Origin: Gonium pectorale
Taxonomy: Eukaryota > Chlorophyta > Chlorophyceae > Chlamydomonadales > Volvocaceae
Assembly (NCBI GenBank): GCA_001584585.1
Contig: LSYV01000009.1
Location: 1,599,312-1,663,311 of the forward strand
Direction of reading: 5' to 3'
DNA length: 64,000 bases
Each line of letters begins with the position of its first letter. Positions within the stretch are counted from its first letter, which is position 1. The notes beneath the pieces were generated by a model, which saw nothing but the letters and a program-made list of their open reading frames with translations, searched no databases and had not been told where the DNA came from. Both the position numbers and the translations under genes were made by a program. Below are positions 27,983 through 40,400 of the stretch, piece after piece.

Positions 27983-29485
27983 GTAGGCCAGCAGCAGCCA
28001 GCGCGCCTCCTCCGGATGGCCGTGCGTGCTGCTGCTGCGGCTGCTGTGCTGAAGCGTGCACGCCATCTGGCCACGCTCTGGAAGGCAGGTTCAGCACCGC
28101 CGTTGCGCGCGAGCGCCTCCTTCAACCCCGGCGGTTAAGCCGCTCAGGTACGGGTGTGCCGTCTCTCTCACCGACCCCCGGCACGACAAAACAAAAAAAC
28201 GACGGCTGGCCGGGAACCCGGCACCGCGGGTACCTTGGTGGCCTTGGGTGCCCCACTGGTGCACTGGTGCCCGAGCGCCTCAGCGGGGAACTCCAGCACC
28301 CTCGGCGGGCACGAATGCCGCGCTCGTTACACACTGCATGTAGCGGGCAAAGGCGCAAGAAAGGAACATGGAAAGCCAATTAGGGCATTGGAGAACACGC
28401 TATCGGATTGAAGGAAAGCCATTGCTGTCGCAGCACGGGGGGGAAAGGGTCCGCATGCTATCGGTATTCGTGCTCTTTCGATGCGTACATGCGCACTAAA
28501 CGAGGCCTACGGGCTGAGCCGTGTAGAATGGCGCGAAGTGCCGCAAACCCGCCGGCAGCACGGCGCCGGTGGCCATGGCTATGTTGGGGTTGGACGGGCC
28601 AGTGGCCGCCGCAGGGCCGCCGGCACGGTGGGCGGCGACAGCAACTGGCGCCGGGTTGCATCGCTTACCGTACACACGGATGGCGGCGGTGAGCTGCAGC
28701 CAATGGAGTGGCGGCAGCAGCGGGGGGAAGTCCGCAGCCCTCTGTACACTCCTCCGCCGACACGCGGCTGCCGTCGCTGCTGCAGCCGAGCTCCTTGTCG
28801 ATGCTGGCCCTTGCCGGAGTCTTGCGCGCGGCCGGGGATCGATTGCTCCTGCATTGCTTCCCAGTCTTTCCATTCCACGGCCTGCCCTTCCTCACCTCTA
28901 GTCCTGCCCCTGTTCAGCCCAGCGTGGAGTGAGACAGCCTTGCCGCCAGCGCTCGCCCGTTTCGGCTGAGATGCACTAGCGTTGGACGGCGGCTGTCGCC
29001 CGTCCCACAGTCGCCGCCCGGGGAGAATGTGCAAGCGCAAGCGAGCCCGTTTGTACCATGATAGCGTACGCGACGACTCGCCGTGCCCTCCTCAGCGCCG
29101 GTCGCCTCAAGGTTCGCATCTTGGTTCAAGCCGTCCAAGCCGCATAAAATCATGTATTGATATCGGCGCCCAGCAGTGTGGTCTCTGTGGGACATTCGTA
29201 ATTGCTTGATATTGCAATTAATGACTTTAAGCGCTTACCTATGGCTCTCAGATTGTCCAGTGTCTGAGGTACGGAATCTCGGCCTAGACCCCCGGGTCGG
29301 TTGAGGAGCGCAGCCGGCAGCATTTGATGCGCCCAGCCTCTACCTGCCTGTACCTTTACACGCGCGTCCGACGCGGTGCAAGTGAACTTCCCAACCGATG
29401 CAGTCGCACAACATCTGGCGTTAATCCTGGGGAGATGAACATACAAGCACAGTCGTGATCGCTTAGACTACGTGACTGGGATCAG
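27983..29485. other. No recognisable gene
   Basis: Open frames exist on both strands (for example 28496-28873 minus), but they are mutually overlapping, compositionally biased and show no conserved motif. I see no RNA gene. Confidence 0.45.
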
Positions 29486-30241
29486 ATGGCGCTCACTGCT
29501 CCTAGGTGTGGCGATTTCTTTGCGTCGCTTCTCATGTCCTCGATAACCTGCTTCGCGGACGCTCTCAGCTCCGTTTCCGACTCCTGCTACGATGATGCGT
29601 TGGGAACCAGCCAGCCCTGCGTGCTGGTGCTCCTCGTCCAGGACCTGAAAGGCTGCCCCCGCGAACACCGTCCACTCTCATGGGCGCAGTGGGCTGTGAG
29701 TCTATTGCCAATCCTCACGCTGCTCCTTGCGTTGGCGATCGTTGGCCAGGCGGCATCGCGCCTCGCTTGCACCGTCGGCAGCCGCCTTGGCAGGCGGGCA
29801 CATGGATTCTCCAGCCCGCCGCGGACGTGGGTGGGCCGCGCGGGCTTCGCGCAGCCCACAAGGTCGCCGCTGGGCGTCAAATGTCTGCGCGCTGCGTGGC
29901 TGCGATTACGAATCCAGCTGCGGGAGGTGACGCTGCGGACAGGGCCAAGCAGGGTTGACGCCGCTGGTGCAAAGGCGGCAGCCCCAGATGGGCCATGTAC
30001 CGGCGCTGCCGTAGCCGGCGCACATGCTTCAGCACCGAACCAGCGAATGCCGGTGCCCCGCCATGCTGGCCGCGGGGAGCGCACATCACCAGATCTGCAG
30101 AAGCTCCACGAGTGTCATCGGGTAGCGAAGGTACTGCTGGCGCTGGGGGCCTGGGACAGCGGGATGTTCAGTGGATTGGCTAGTTCGGTGCTGGTGGTAG
30201 CTTCAGCTGCCAGATCTCATAAAGGCGTTTTGGCTTTGTGA
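29486..30241 (+). CDS. Hypothetical ORF with one hydrophobic segment
   Basis: A 251-codon frame starting with ATG, with no recognised domain. Residues about 67-95 form a strongly hydrophobic stretch (WAVSLLPILTLLLALAIVG) that could be a membrane span. The rest is Ala/Arg-rich. It lies about 300 bases upstream of the first recognised spastin exon on the same strand. Spastins carry a hydrophobic hairpin before the MIT domain, so it could contain an upstream exon of that gene. I found no convincing splice pair to prove this, and it may equally be a chance frame. Confidence 0.25.
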   Translation: MALTAPRCGDFFASLLMSSITCFADALSSVSDSCYDDALGTSQPCVLVLLVQDLKGCPREHRPLSWAQWAVSLLPILTLLLALAIVGQAASRLACTVGSRLGRRAHGFSSPPRTWVGRAGFAQPTRSPLGVKCLRAAWLRLRIQLREVTLRTGPSRVDAAGAKAAAPDGPCTGAAVAGAHASAPNQRMPVPRHAGRGERTSPDLQKLHECHRVAKVLLALGAWDSGMFSGLASSVLVVASAARSHKGVLAL

Positions 30242-30316
30242 GTTCTGGGCTTCTGGCTGCTGACGCTACACGGCGCTGCTGCTGAGTTGCGCTTGTCTTT
30301 TCGGGTTCTGAGCCCT

Positions 30317-30379
30317 ACGGCTACCCAGAACTAGGGTGTTCTACCCTCTCTGGCCTCTCTAAGGGTGTTTTACCCTCTC
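30317..30379. repeat. Short imperfect tandem repeat
   Basis: AGGGTGTT(C/T)TACCCTCTC occurs twice, about 30 bases apart. Each copy is itself partly palindromic (GGGT...ACCC). Confidence 0.5.
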
Positions 30380-30545
30380 CGCTATGGCGGGTCGGGAGCC
30401 AATCGGCTCGTGTGGCCTGCAACCCCTCTCTGGGGGGGGGGCCTGTAATCTGCATCTGCTGGCGGTTCACGGAATCCCTAGAGCAGCGGTTGTGGGCCAC
30501 CATACTGCGCCGTCATGAGCCGCCATTACTTCCGCATTCTTACAG

Positions 30546-33190
30546 GACGCATTAGCGCGGGCCGCTGTTTTCGAGGGGGCGGGGCGGCAACCTGACGCTG
30601 CTCGACTTTACCGGCTTGGCTTGGAGGCGGCGCGGGAGGGGCTGGCGCTGGCTGCTGGTCTGGGCCCGGAAGCTGACGGGGCGCGGTGCTGCCCGGAGGA
30701 GCTGCGGCTGTGGGCGAGCTCCATGTCTTCGAGGTGGGTTCATCAAACGTGCATGGACGTACACGTGAGCCACATGGAATTACGAGGCCCCTACACTTCA
30801 TCTATGCGCTGCTGTGACAGCTCTTTTGCACATGATGCAGGCTCCGGTTGATTGAGTCAATCGGTGGCTTTGGCGGAAACCGCAACTCAGCGCAAAGTGT
30901 GCCTGCAGAAACCAAGGAAGGCGTAGGTAAGCATTGTCTGGGGCACAGAAGCGGATCAGACATCAGGGTGGGACAATCGACTTCGTAGATGAGTTTGCGT
31001 ATATGAGATTGCAATGTATGCTTGTTTGCATTGCATGTGTTAATTACGCCTCTGAGCACGTTTTACTTGCCTTCTTCGCCTCTCCGTGGACGATTCGGAG
31101 CATCCCGCAGCGAGCCAGCGCCCAGGTCCCAGCGCAGCGGCGGCGGGGCAAGGAGGCGACGAAACCCGCGACGCACTGCAAACGTACCGCGACGCCGTGG
31201 CCTGCGAGATCCTGGACCGCTCTCCGGGAGTGCGCTGGGAGGAAATTGCGGGACTGGCGACGGCCAAGGCGGCGCTGCAGGAGGCCGCCATCATGCCGGC
31301 GCTGCGTCCGGACCTGTTCCGAGGGCTGCGTGCCCCGGTGCGGGGAATCCTTTTGTACGGGCCGCCAGGGAACGGCAAGGTGCAGTATTTGCAGGGCGCA
31401 ATTGTAGGCGCTGCGTGGAATTTATTTAGTGGCTCTAGGTTCAGATAGAAGGGTTATTTGAACGAGCATGGACGCAAACTCTGCGGCGGCCCGTGCGTTT
31501 GCCGACCCATGGGTCGGTTGGTCTGCTCACGAGCCTGGCGGTAACTACCTGCTGTGGTCGTCATACGGCTCTGCAGTAGTGCTCAATAGGCATGGTGGCT
31601 TGCAATTGCATGAAAGTATCATCCCCAGTTAGACACCCTGGTTACTATTGCGGTCCGTTGTTTACCCTGAGCAACCCGGCACTCCGTGTGGCTAGGCTTT
31701 CACTCGGTGTCCTATCTACCTCCAAAAATGTCAGATGACCGCAACAGAGTGCACAGCAACTGCGCAGTGGAGTCCCCCCGATTGCGTGTCCGTGCCTTGG
31801 TGATGCGCGCAGACCATCCTCGCAAAGGCCCTGGCAACCGAGTCCCAAGCCACCTTCTTCAACATCTCGGCCTCCTCCCTGACGAGCAAGTGAGCGGCCG
31901 CCAGGTTGAGCCTCCTCGCCCGTGCATCTGCTGACCGCTGTACCGCTGGCACTTAGCAGTTTGCACATCCCCGACAACGTGCATAAGAAAACCCCTTGTA
32001 CCTACGTTGCACCAACCTGGTACGAGGCCCACCAGCTGAGCGCACGGTTTGCAGAGCACGACACCGGCACGCACATTGCACACGCGACCGTCCATGCATG
32101 GTGCCCTGAACTGCTTGCAGGTGGATGGGCGACGGTGAGAAGCTGGTGCGAGCGCTGTTCGAGGCGGCCGCCGCCCGCCAGCCGGCCATAATCTTTGTGG
32201 ACGAGCTGGACAGCGTGATGGGCTCCCGCGGGGGCCACGGGGGCCACGGGGGCCAGGGCGAGAGCGAGGCGGGCAGGCGGCTGCTGACCGAGTTCCTGGT
32301 GCAGTTTGACGGCGCAGCCAGCGGAGCGGGGCGGGAGCGCGTGCTGGTGGTGGGCGCCACGAACCGGCCACAGGTAAGCCACAGACAGCCTGAAAAGGTG
32401 GTGGGGGTCTGCGAAGCTTGGGCTGAAGGAGTAGATCCGCATGGCTGGGAGCCGTGGCGAGTGCTCGTAGTGTGTCGCGTCCGAGCCAAGTCGCGAGCGG
32501 TACATGCCCCGTTGTTCGCGGGCCATATATGCCCCGTTGTACACACCGTATACAGGAGGTGGACGAGGCCGTACGCCGGCGCTTGACGAAGCGCATCTAT
32601 GTGCCGCTCCCGGACGAGGAGGGGCGCAAGTCTGTGCTGTCCAGAATGCTCAAGGTGAGGAAGGCTGATGAGGCATGGTGGACTAAGCGGTCTGCCGTGT
32701 CATTGCAAAGCATTTCTGCCCCCATACATGCCTCCTTTGACAGCACGGCACGGATTTAATCGTTCATACATCTGCCGCAGCCCATTACTCGAGTTCACAA
32801 TAGCGGTTTGTTATGCAAGCCGATTGGCTCATACGTCATACCACTCTTTGATGTATCGGTGAGATCGGTGTGTCGTGCGAACATGCTCCTCGCGCGTCGC
32901 CACCGTTGAACCAGGACCAGCCCCACGAGCTGAGCGGTGCCGAGGTGGCGCGACTGGTGGAATCAACCGCGGGCTACTCGGCCTCTGACCTGGCGGCGCT
33001 GTGCAAGGAGGCCGCCATGGCGCCGCTGCGCGAGCTCCGACCCGAGCGGCTGCTTGCCGTGCCCGCGGGCGGCCTGCGGCCCCTGGCGTGGCGCGACTTT
33101 GCGGCGGCGCTGGGCGCGGTGCGGCCCTCGGTGGCGGCGGCCTCGCTGGGCGTGTACGAACAGTTCACGCGCGAGTACGGCACGACTTAG
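30546..33190 (+). CDS. Spastin-like AAA ATPase (microtubule-severing family), N-terminus not found
   Basis: Meiotic-clade AAA ATPase most like spastin. Predicted exons: 30546-30733, 30841-30926, 31111-31379, 31813-31889, 32121-32373, 32556-32654, 32915-33190, all in phase, 415 residues visible. The first exon encodes an MIT-like helical segment ([19 protein letters not shown]). Then come VRWEEIAGL, Walker A GPPGNGKT (split across an intron), [25 protein letters not shown], Walker [25 protein letters not shown], sensor 2 region [15 protein letters not shown], and the spastin-type tail [13 protein letters not shown] ending at TAG 33188-33190. A Gly/His repeat (GGHGGHGGQ) is inserted after Walker B. 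Family members sever microtubules with a hexameric ring. No ATG is in frame before the 30545 acceptor, so at least one 5' exon is missing from this model. A TGTAA motif lies at 33488. Confidence 0.88.
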
Positions 33191-34458
33191 GTCCGACTAC
33201 GAACCACTGCGTACTTGGCAATTGCTGCGTGCGGCATGCGGCGGGTTGTTGCCGAGCGGTTGTACGAACGTCCTCACACGCGGCGGGCAGGTGCATGCAT
33301 GGGGTTTACACAAGTGTAGGCTCAAGGCATCCACCCCATGGAAGATGGAAGTACCCCCGGTCGGGGCTTGACGGTTTGCGAATGCAAGAAACGAAGATAT
33401 CTGTAGGCGCTCGCTGTCCGTCGCTGTCTGACCTGGAGCTAATGGAGCCCAGATGCATGCCCGTCGCGGTGTACCGGAAGGAGGAGTTGTAAAAACACGA
33501 GAAATCTGCAAAAAAAGAGAGAACCCGCCTCTAGGGTCATACCCACCCGAGTCTAGCGGAGTGCAGTGTAATCTTGTCAAACGGTGTGAGTAGCTAGCCC
33601 ACTCGCACGCGTCCATCTCTCGGGCCAGTAATGCCTTGAGCCATACGAGGCGACGCTGGTAGGTCATCATTGCCTGGCCGCAGCAGCTTCCTGACACGCC
33701 TGCCCGCCCCATGCGCCAGACGCTGTTTTCCCTTACACACAGGTGTTCGGCTGGGCGTCATCGTGCGCTGGGGTTGACAGGTCGTTCTTGATATTTGGCA
33801 TCGATGGCATGCTTTGCCCTGTAACAGAAAGAACATTTGCATTGCGACTCAGGTAAGGGCATGTTAGGGTTGCGCCGCCTGTGCCATGTGCCGGGCCTGT
33901 CCAACCCTATAAGCCAACTTCGAGCCACCGAGAGCACAACCGCACGACAACAGAAAGGGGCGCTGCTCAAGTGTAGAGCCAACGGTGTAGCTCGCGCGAG
34001 CTACCGTAGTCCTGCCAGGTGCAACTATAACCTCGAGTAGGCAGACCTGCCAACTGGCAACATGTCGTGACGGGAGATTGCAAAACAAACGGGCACGTCG
34101 TGGCACAACCGCAGCGATAAGGGCAGGCGCTAACATCCTCCAACGGCACACCGCCCCAAGCCCCTTGCATATCATATCCTCCTATCTTGTCTTGTATTTG
34201 CTGCGCGCTCTACCAGGCCCGCCCCCGTACACGGCAAAGAAAGTCCAGTTCGGTTCTACAACAACGACCGCAACAGCTCTCGTGCAGGCCTTTCGCACAC
34301 ACTCGACTTGTGCTTGACCCGTGTACGGCACGGGCACATGGCTGGAACCAAATGCTTGGGATCATGGTCTCCTCAACAGCTTGACGTGGGGCTGCAGCAC
34401 GCAAGCATCCACAGATTATTTGTGCACATGTTTCATGTTTCCTATCTACCGCTGCCTC
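33191..34458. other. Intergenic region between convergent genes
   Basis: It contains the 3' ends of the spastin-like gene (plus) and the nuclease-helicase gene (minus). No conserved coding segment is visible. Confidence 0.55.
33488..33492 (+). terminator. Candidate TGTAA polyadenylation signal of the spastin-like gene
   Basis: TGTAA lies about 300 bases after the stop codon and is followed by an A-rich stretch. TGTAA is the usual poly(A) signal in Chlamydomonas and related algae. A five-base motif alone is weak evidence. Confidence 0.4.
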
Positions 34459-37400
34459 TCACGCTGCGCCCTCAAACACGTCACAGCGGTACACTGGGCC
34501 AGCGGCGGAGGGCACGCGAGTCACAGCCCCACCACCGGCCGCCGTCGGGGCACGCACGCCTCCGCGCGGTGCAGCCCAGCCCGCCGTCCCCTGCGCCCCC
34601 TCTGCCGCGGCGGGCTGCAGGTGCGCCTCGCCCAGCAGCGTCCCCTGCACCGCGCACTGCAGCCGCAGCTGGCGCCAGAGCTGCAGCCCGGCGTAGTTGG
34701 CATAAGAGGAGGGCAGGTGCGTGAGGAAGGAGCGGCTGGCGATGACGATAAGGCGCCGCCGGCCGCGGCTGAAGGCCACGTTGGCGCGTGACAGAGAGGT
34801 GTAGAAGTCGGCGGCCCGGTCCATGGCGGCGGTGTCCGATACCGTGGCCAAGAAGATGACCGTGTCGGCCTCCCCGCCCTGCGGACACAGCGGGCAACGC
34901 ACGCAGCCGAATTGCAAATAGAGCCAAGCACTTAGCCGTGCTTGAACAGGCAGAAACGGTCGGTTTGGCTTCTTTGCCTTAACAACGGGGAACATTACAT
35001 TTAAGGTTTGATGTGCAGTATCTGGTGAAAAATCCGCACACAGGGAAGGCCAGGGGCGGGACGGGCGCCACATGTCTTGCTCTGTACCCGCCCGCCCTCG
35101 GGCGTGTATGGCCTTGAGGCGGGATCCCTCTTTCTGTGCGGGTTTTTTTTTGCCAGCGCAGTTTAGAAACGTGCCCACACACACACACACCTGCATCCGT
35201 TCCACGGTCTCGACGCGGCACCGCCAGCCCTGCTCCTGAGCCAGTGCCTCCAGCGCCCGGCGCTGCGCCCTGTGCGGAGTGATGACGACCACACTGCCGC
35301 CGCCGCTGCCTCCGTCCGCGCCTCCGTCCGCACCACCGTCTGCGCCATGTCTCGCCGCAGTGTGGGTTTGCGGCCGCGCGCGCATGACCTCCTCGACGAT
35401 CCGCGCCTCCAGGGCGTTCAGCCGGGAGGAGTTCTCCTCGTTGTGCACAATCATGAACAGCCCGCTGCCACTGGTCCAAATGCCTCGCCAGGGGCTGCTG
35501 CTACCGATGCTGGTGGTCGGCGAGCCCCAAGTCGCCGCAGAGCTGTTGGCGGCTGCGGTGCTGGCGGCGATGGCGCTGTTGGTGTCCGCGCTGGCGGCGG
35601 TGAAGGAGGCTCTGGAAAGGCAAGGCGCAGGGGACCTGCCGGATAGTACGATGCCGTCCCGCCGGTACAGAGGGCTGATGAGGCGGGTGATGGCGGCGGG
35701 GAGGCGATGGCTGTAGGAGAGCGCGCAGACCTCGATGGGCGGCGGCGCTGCACCTGCGGCAGGTAGCACTTAGCCGAGCAGGATGTCAGGGTGCTGAATG
35801 GTGCTTGACCACGTTGAAGGTTAGAAACCAAGCACGGAGTGTGAGGGAACACGTGGGGTGGTATGTAGTATTGTGCTGATACCTCGACAGCTGACATTCC
35901 TTCGCGACGACACGAACCCCCGCTGACCTCCGGATGCGCCAACGTCTGGCCCGTTCGCCCGTTCGGCCTTCGCGAGGAGTCGTATGTAGTCGTAGGCGCT
36001 CAGGTAGGGCCGGTGGCGCAGCAGGTTGGGTCGCAGGTCGGCCATGAAGTCGTGCTGCACGATGGTCGCCAGCTGCTGGTGGTCGCCAGCCACCAGCAGC
36101 GACCCGCGGGTCACCAGCAGGCTGCCCAGCGCCAGTAGCTGCGGGGCGAACACCATGCTGGCCTCGTCCAGCACCAGAGCCGCCGCGAAGGCGCCCGCAC
36201 CGCTGGCCTCCATGAGCTTCCTGCCCTCGGGACACGCGACGGAGGTCGTTGCAATCCGCAGGCCCTTGGCTGCCTTGACCAGGTGGCGCAGCGTGCCGCC
36301 GACCACGTACCACACGTCCCTCTTCCTGCGTTCAGGACGGCAAGCAAAGTAGGCAGGCACCCAATTGTTATAAAAGCACAAAGAACAGATGGTAGAGGAT
36401 ATTGAACAGATAAGCGACGCCAAAGTGCGGATCGCAGCAATTGGACCCACTGAACGATGCCACACTCCACACCTCGTTGTCCGTCCGCGCGCGGACCCCA
36501 TGTCGCGGACGTTAGACATGGAATCTGCCATGCCATATTGTGCACTGGGCTTCTAACCGTGTCAGTCTGCGCCCGCAAACAGCGCGCCACCAACCAGGCA
36601 GAATATCAAACGGGCACGTCAGGCCCGGCCCGGCCAGTTTATCAACGCTTGTGAAAGGCGGTGCCGCAACGGCCAACCCCACGCCTGCGTACTAGGGTCG
36701 TACGTTCTTGCAGGGACGGAGGCTTGCGCGCCTGCACCCCTCTGCTGCGGCGTGAGCGCCTCCCCTCGCCGGCCCAGCCGCAGCAGCTGGACCCGGCCCC
36801 GCGTCTCCGCCCCTCCCGCGTCGCCTCCCGCCAGCTTGTCCGCAATGCGGTCCAGGAGGGTGTCTATGGCCGTGTGCGTTGGCGCGCTCAGCAGCACGAC
36901 GCCGCCGTAGTCTGACGGACCCATGGGCCCGCCTTGCTGCATACGGGCGGCCAGCCACGCCAGCACGGTTACAGCCAGCGTCTCGGTCTTGCCGGTCCCC
37001 GGCGGCCCCTGCAGCAGCAGCCGCTGGCCGACGTCGGCGTGCGACAGGAACGCGCGGACGCAGGTGAGCTGGTCGGGGTGCAGGCGGCCCGCCAGACGCG
37101 ATGCAACACACTCATCGGCGACGGGGTGGAGAGGCTTTGCCGCCAACTCGGTCCGCCGCTGCCCGGACTCGTTGCCGTCGCGCTGCGAGGACGTTGACGG
37201 AGCTGCGCTGGACGCGGTGAACAGGGCTATGGGCGCCGAAAGCGGGCTGCGCGTTGACGCGGCGGCGGACGCGGGAGAGGTGGGGCTGAGCAGCGTGTGT
37301 CCCCACAGCACGCTGGCCGGGCTGGCCGGGGCGACCGCGCTACACAGCGCTCCGGCCGCCTTGGCTGCTCGGGGAGGGGTCGACGGCTGGGGCCCTCCTC

Positions 37401-40400
37401 CGCCACCGCCGCTACCGCTGCCGCCGGCCTGAGGCAACGACACCGTGCAGCCACGCATTGTGAGGTCACCCAGGTCGCCGTAGCTAGCCCGCATCGCGTC
37501 GTAGGGCAGGGCGAGCCTCTCCGCCAGGTAGCCGCTGCTGCCGCCGAAGGACCGGAGTGCCTCCAGTGTGCTGGAGGCGACCCACGCGGAGATGTTGGGC
37601 GCCGCATCCAGGACCAGGTAGCGTGGCGCCATCCGCGCGGCGCCGTCGGCGTGGCGGGTCCGCTGCCCCGCGGCAGCTGAGGACGCGATGGATTGCAAGG
37701 TGCGGCCGCCCAGCACGAAAAGCCCGTCTTCGTTTGGCCCGTACCTAATGAAGTCAGGGTGGCACTCTACCCACAGCACGCCGGTGCTGCCCGCTGATCC
37801 ATCAGAGCCATCAGAGTCATCAAAGCAGCTCGCCGAGTCAGCTTCGGAGTCATCCGGCGTCTGTTCGGCGCGCTTGAGCTGGCCAAGTGCGCGGTCCTGA
37901 AGCTTGGGCTCCAGACTGACCCGTGGGTCAGTAGCTGCGCCGATCAGCACTGAGTCGCCGTCGTCCAGGCCGGTCGCCTTGCGCAGCTCGTCCCAGCTGG
38001 TGCAGCCCTCAGGGTACACCACGCGGCCCCTCAGGTGGCCGTACCCCGTCTTCTCCGCCGCTGGCAATGCAAGGACGATGGTGCCTGTGCGGCCGGCCGC
38101 GGCGCGGGCGGCAGGCGGCTGGGCGGCAAGATCCCTCCAGAACGCCTGCACCTCCGCCGCGCGGTTCAACATCACGGCGTCAACGGCAGCGCGCGCCACC
38201 TCTGCCGCAAGGCGCAGCTGCGGTCGGCGTGCGGCTGGGTCCATGCGGGGCCCCCCGGGCAGGACGCTGGCGTCTAGGCGGAAGCCCAACAGCGCTCGGC
38301 CGAGGGCCAGCAGCAGCGGCGGCTTGGCGATGCCGGGGCTGCAGCCCGAGGGCAGCCGTACCAACCGCTCCTCCAGCCAGCGCACCGCCCTCGCCTGGGC
38401 CAGCAGGAGCTGTGGCAGGTACAAACCGGCCCCGCGGCCGTGGCCCGGGGGCGGCTTCAGGCCCCGCGCGTCCGCTTCCCACATGTCCCGGAAGAACGTG
38501 GACGGTATGAACGCCCACGCGCCGTCCAGGCGCACCTGCACCAGAGCGCCCCCCGCCGGCTGTGGTGGCGCCGGCTGCACTAGTCCTCCTTGCGCAAACG
38601 GCCGGCGGCCGCCTGCCTCGCCCAGCGCGCAGTGCCGCTCGGGGTCGTAGCGCTGGATGCTGTCCAGGTACCCGCCGGCCGCGAAAAGGGACCGTAGGTC
38701 CACTTGATGGGCGGGGCCGGCCGCGGTACCAGCTGCGCCAGGGCCGCTACCACCGTGCACCACAGCCGGCACCCGCCACGAGAAGGTGCTGCCGTCGCCG
38801 CCCCAGTCGACGCTGCTCGCCGCCAGCCGCCCCGTGCCCACCCAGGGCGTGACGTAGCGCCCCAGCTCGTCCTCCAGCACGCTCACCATCTGCTGCTCGC
38901 CCGCAGCTGCCCGCAGCCCCAGCAGGTGGGGCAGCCACAGGAGGCTGCCCCGGCCGCAGGCGGTGCTCGGACCACTTGCGTCACCGTCGCTGCCGCCCAG
39001 CGCAAGGCAGCGGTAAATGAGGCCCTGCAGCTCGGTGTGCGAGTGGACGTAGAAGTGCAGCGCGGGCTGCGGGCTGCTGCTTGCTGGCAAGGCGCCGGAG
39101 GCGGCGGCTGCAGCCCCCGCTGCGCTGGCGATTGCGTCGCACAGGCACTGCGAGAAGCGCTTTATGAGACGGGTCTCCATATCGTCCAGCTGCGCGTCGT
39201 CAGAGGCGACCACGCCCGGCTCGTCTAGCCGCACTCCGCACAGCATCTCCACCACCTCCCAGGGGTGTGTGTCTTTGAGCGCCTCGCGCTGCACAGAAGA
39301 TGTGCGGCTGATGCTATTGCTGCCACCACCTAGGAGGGCCACGTGCGCTGCGATGCCCACCACCCGCTTCAGCACCGTATCGCAGGCCACGGACAAAAAG
39401 ACCCCACCAGGCGAGCAGGCTGATGCGCGCCGCTGAGGCAGCTGGGACCGTCGCCCCCGATGCTGTGCCCAGCGGCCCAATGAGCTGGCAGGCAGCTGGG
39501 AGGCGCTCCGGGCAGCAGCAGGAAGGGAGGGCGGGGGCGTTGCGGCTGGGTGGAGGAACCTGAGGCCCGGCATCGGGGGCCAAGGCGTCTTGAGGCCCGC
39601 ACGGAAGCCACCATCGCCAGCTGCTCCAGCTCCTGTGCCGGTATGGACGTTGCAGCGGCCACCTCCACCAGAGACATCGGGCGCCTGCTTTGGATTACAA
39701 TGGAACTGGCGCCAGACACCGCAGCTGCGCTGTTGGCCGCCGCCGCTGCCGGCGACCCGTACAGGTCAGCCAGGTCCTCGATGTCTTGCACGCCGGCCGC
39801 TGAGAGCCGCTGGGCCTGGGCGGCGCTGCACCCCGCCAGCTGCAGCGCACCGGTCTGCGCCGCGTCGGCCCAGCACTGCGGAGAGCAATGACACTGGCCG
39901 CAGTGGCCGCCGAGCTCGTACGGCACGTGACCGAGAGGAGTGGCCGGTTCCAGCGCCGTGGCGATGCGGCCTCCGGGCTCGAAGTACGCCGCAAGCGTCC
40001 ATGTCAGGGCGGCCACCTGGGAAGGGCAGCACGCGCGCCGGGGCCTTGGGCAAGGCAGGGCGGGCGCATGTCGCATGCAGGTTTCGGCGCTTGCTTGCGT
40101 CAAGCGCTGGCTGCGCGACGCAGGCGGGGCTCGCTGACCGCTTGCATGCTCGCGGCGTGCTTCATCAACAGTCAGTGCACAAAGTGTGGGTCGCAGCGCA
40201 GCACCGCGGCACCTGAGCAACTCGCCCTCCCCAGGGTTGCGCGTATCTGCCATTCAGGGATTCACATGCCGCGACGCACACGCCCTACAAGCCCCGGACT
40301 GCACATCATCAACCGCTAGCTGCTTACCTCCTCCGGCTCCATGGGCTCCGCAGCAACCACGTCGGCTGCGCTGCCGATGTGCGCCTTGTCGCGCAGCACG

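Noticed and set aside
36619..39573. A separate 984-residue gene starting with an ATG at 39573
   Set aside because: The frame is the central exon of the nuclease-helicase. Its first 44 codons precede the predicted acceptor, and its end runs past a phase-consistent donor at 36703 into an intron.
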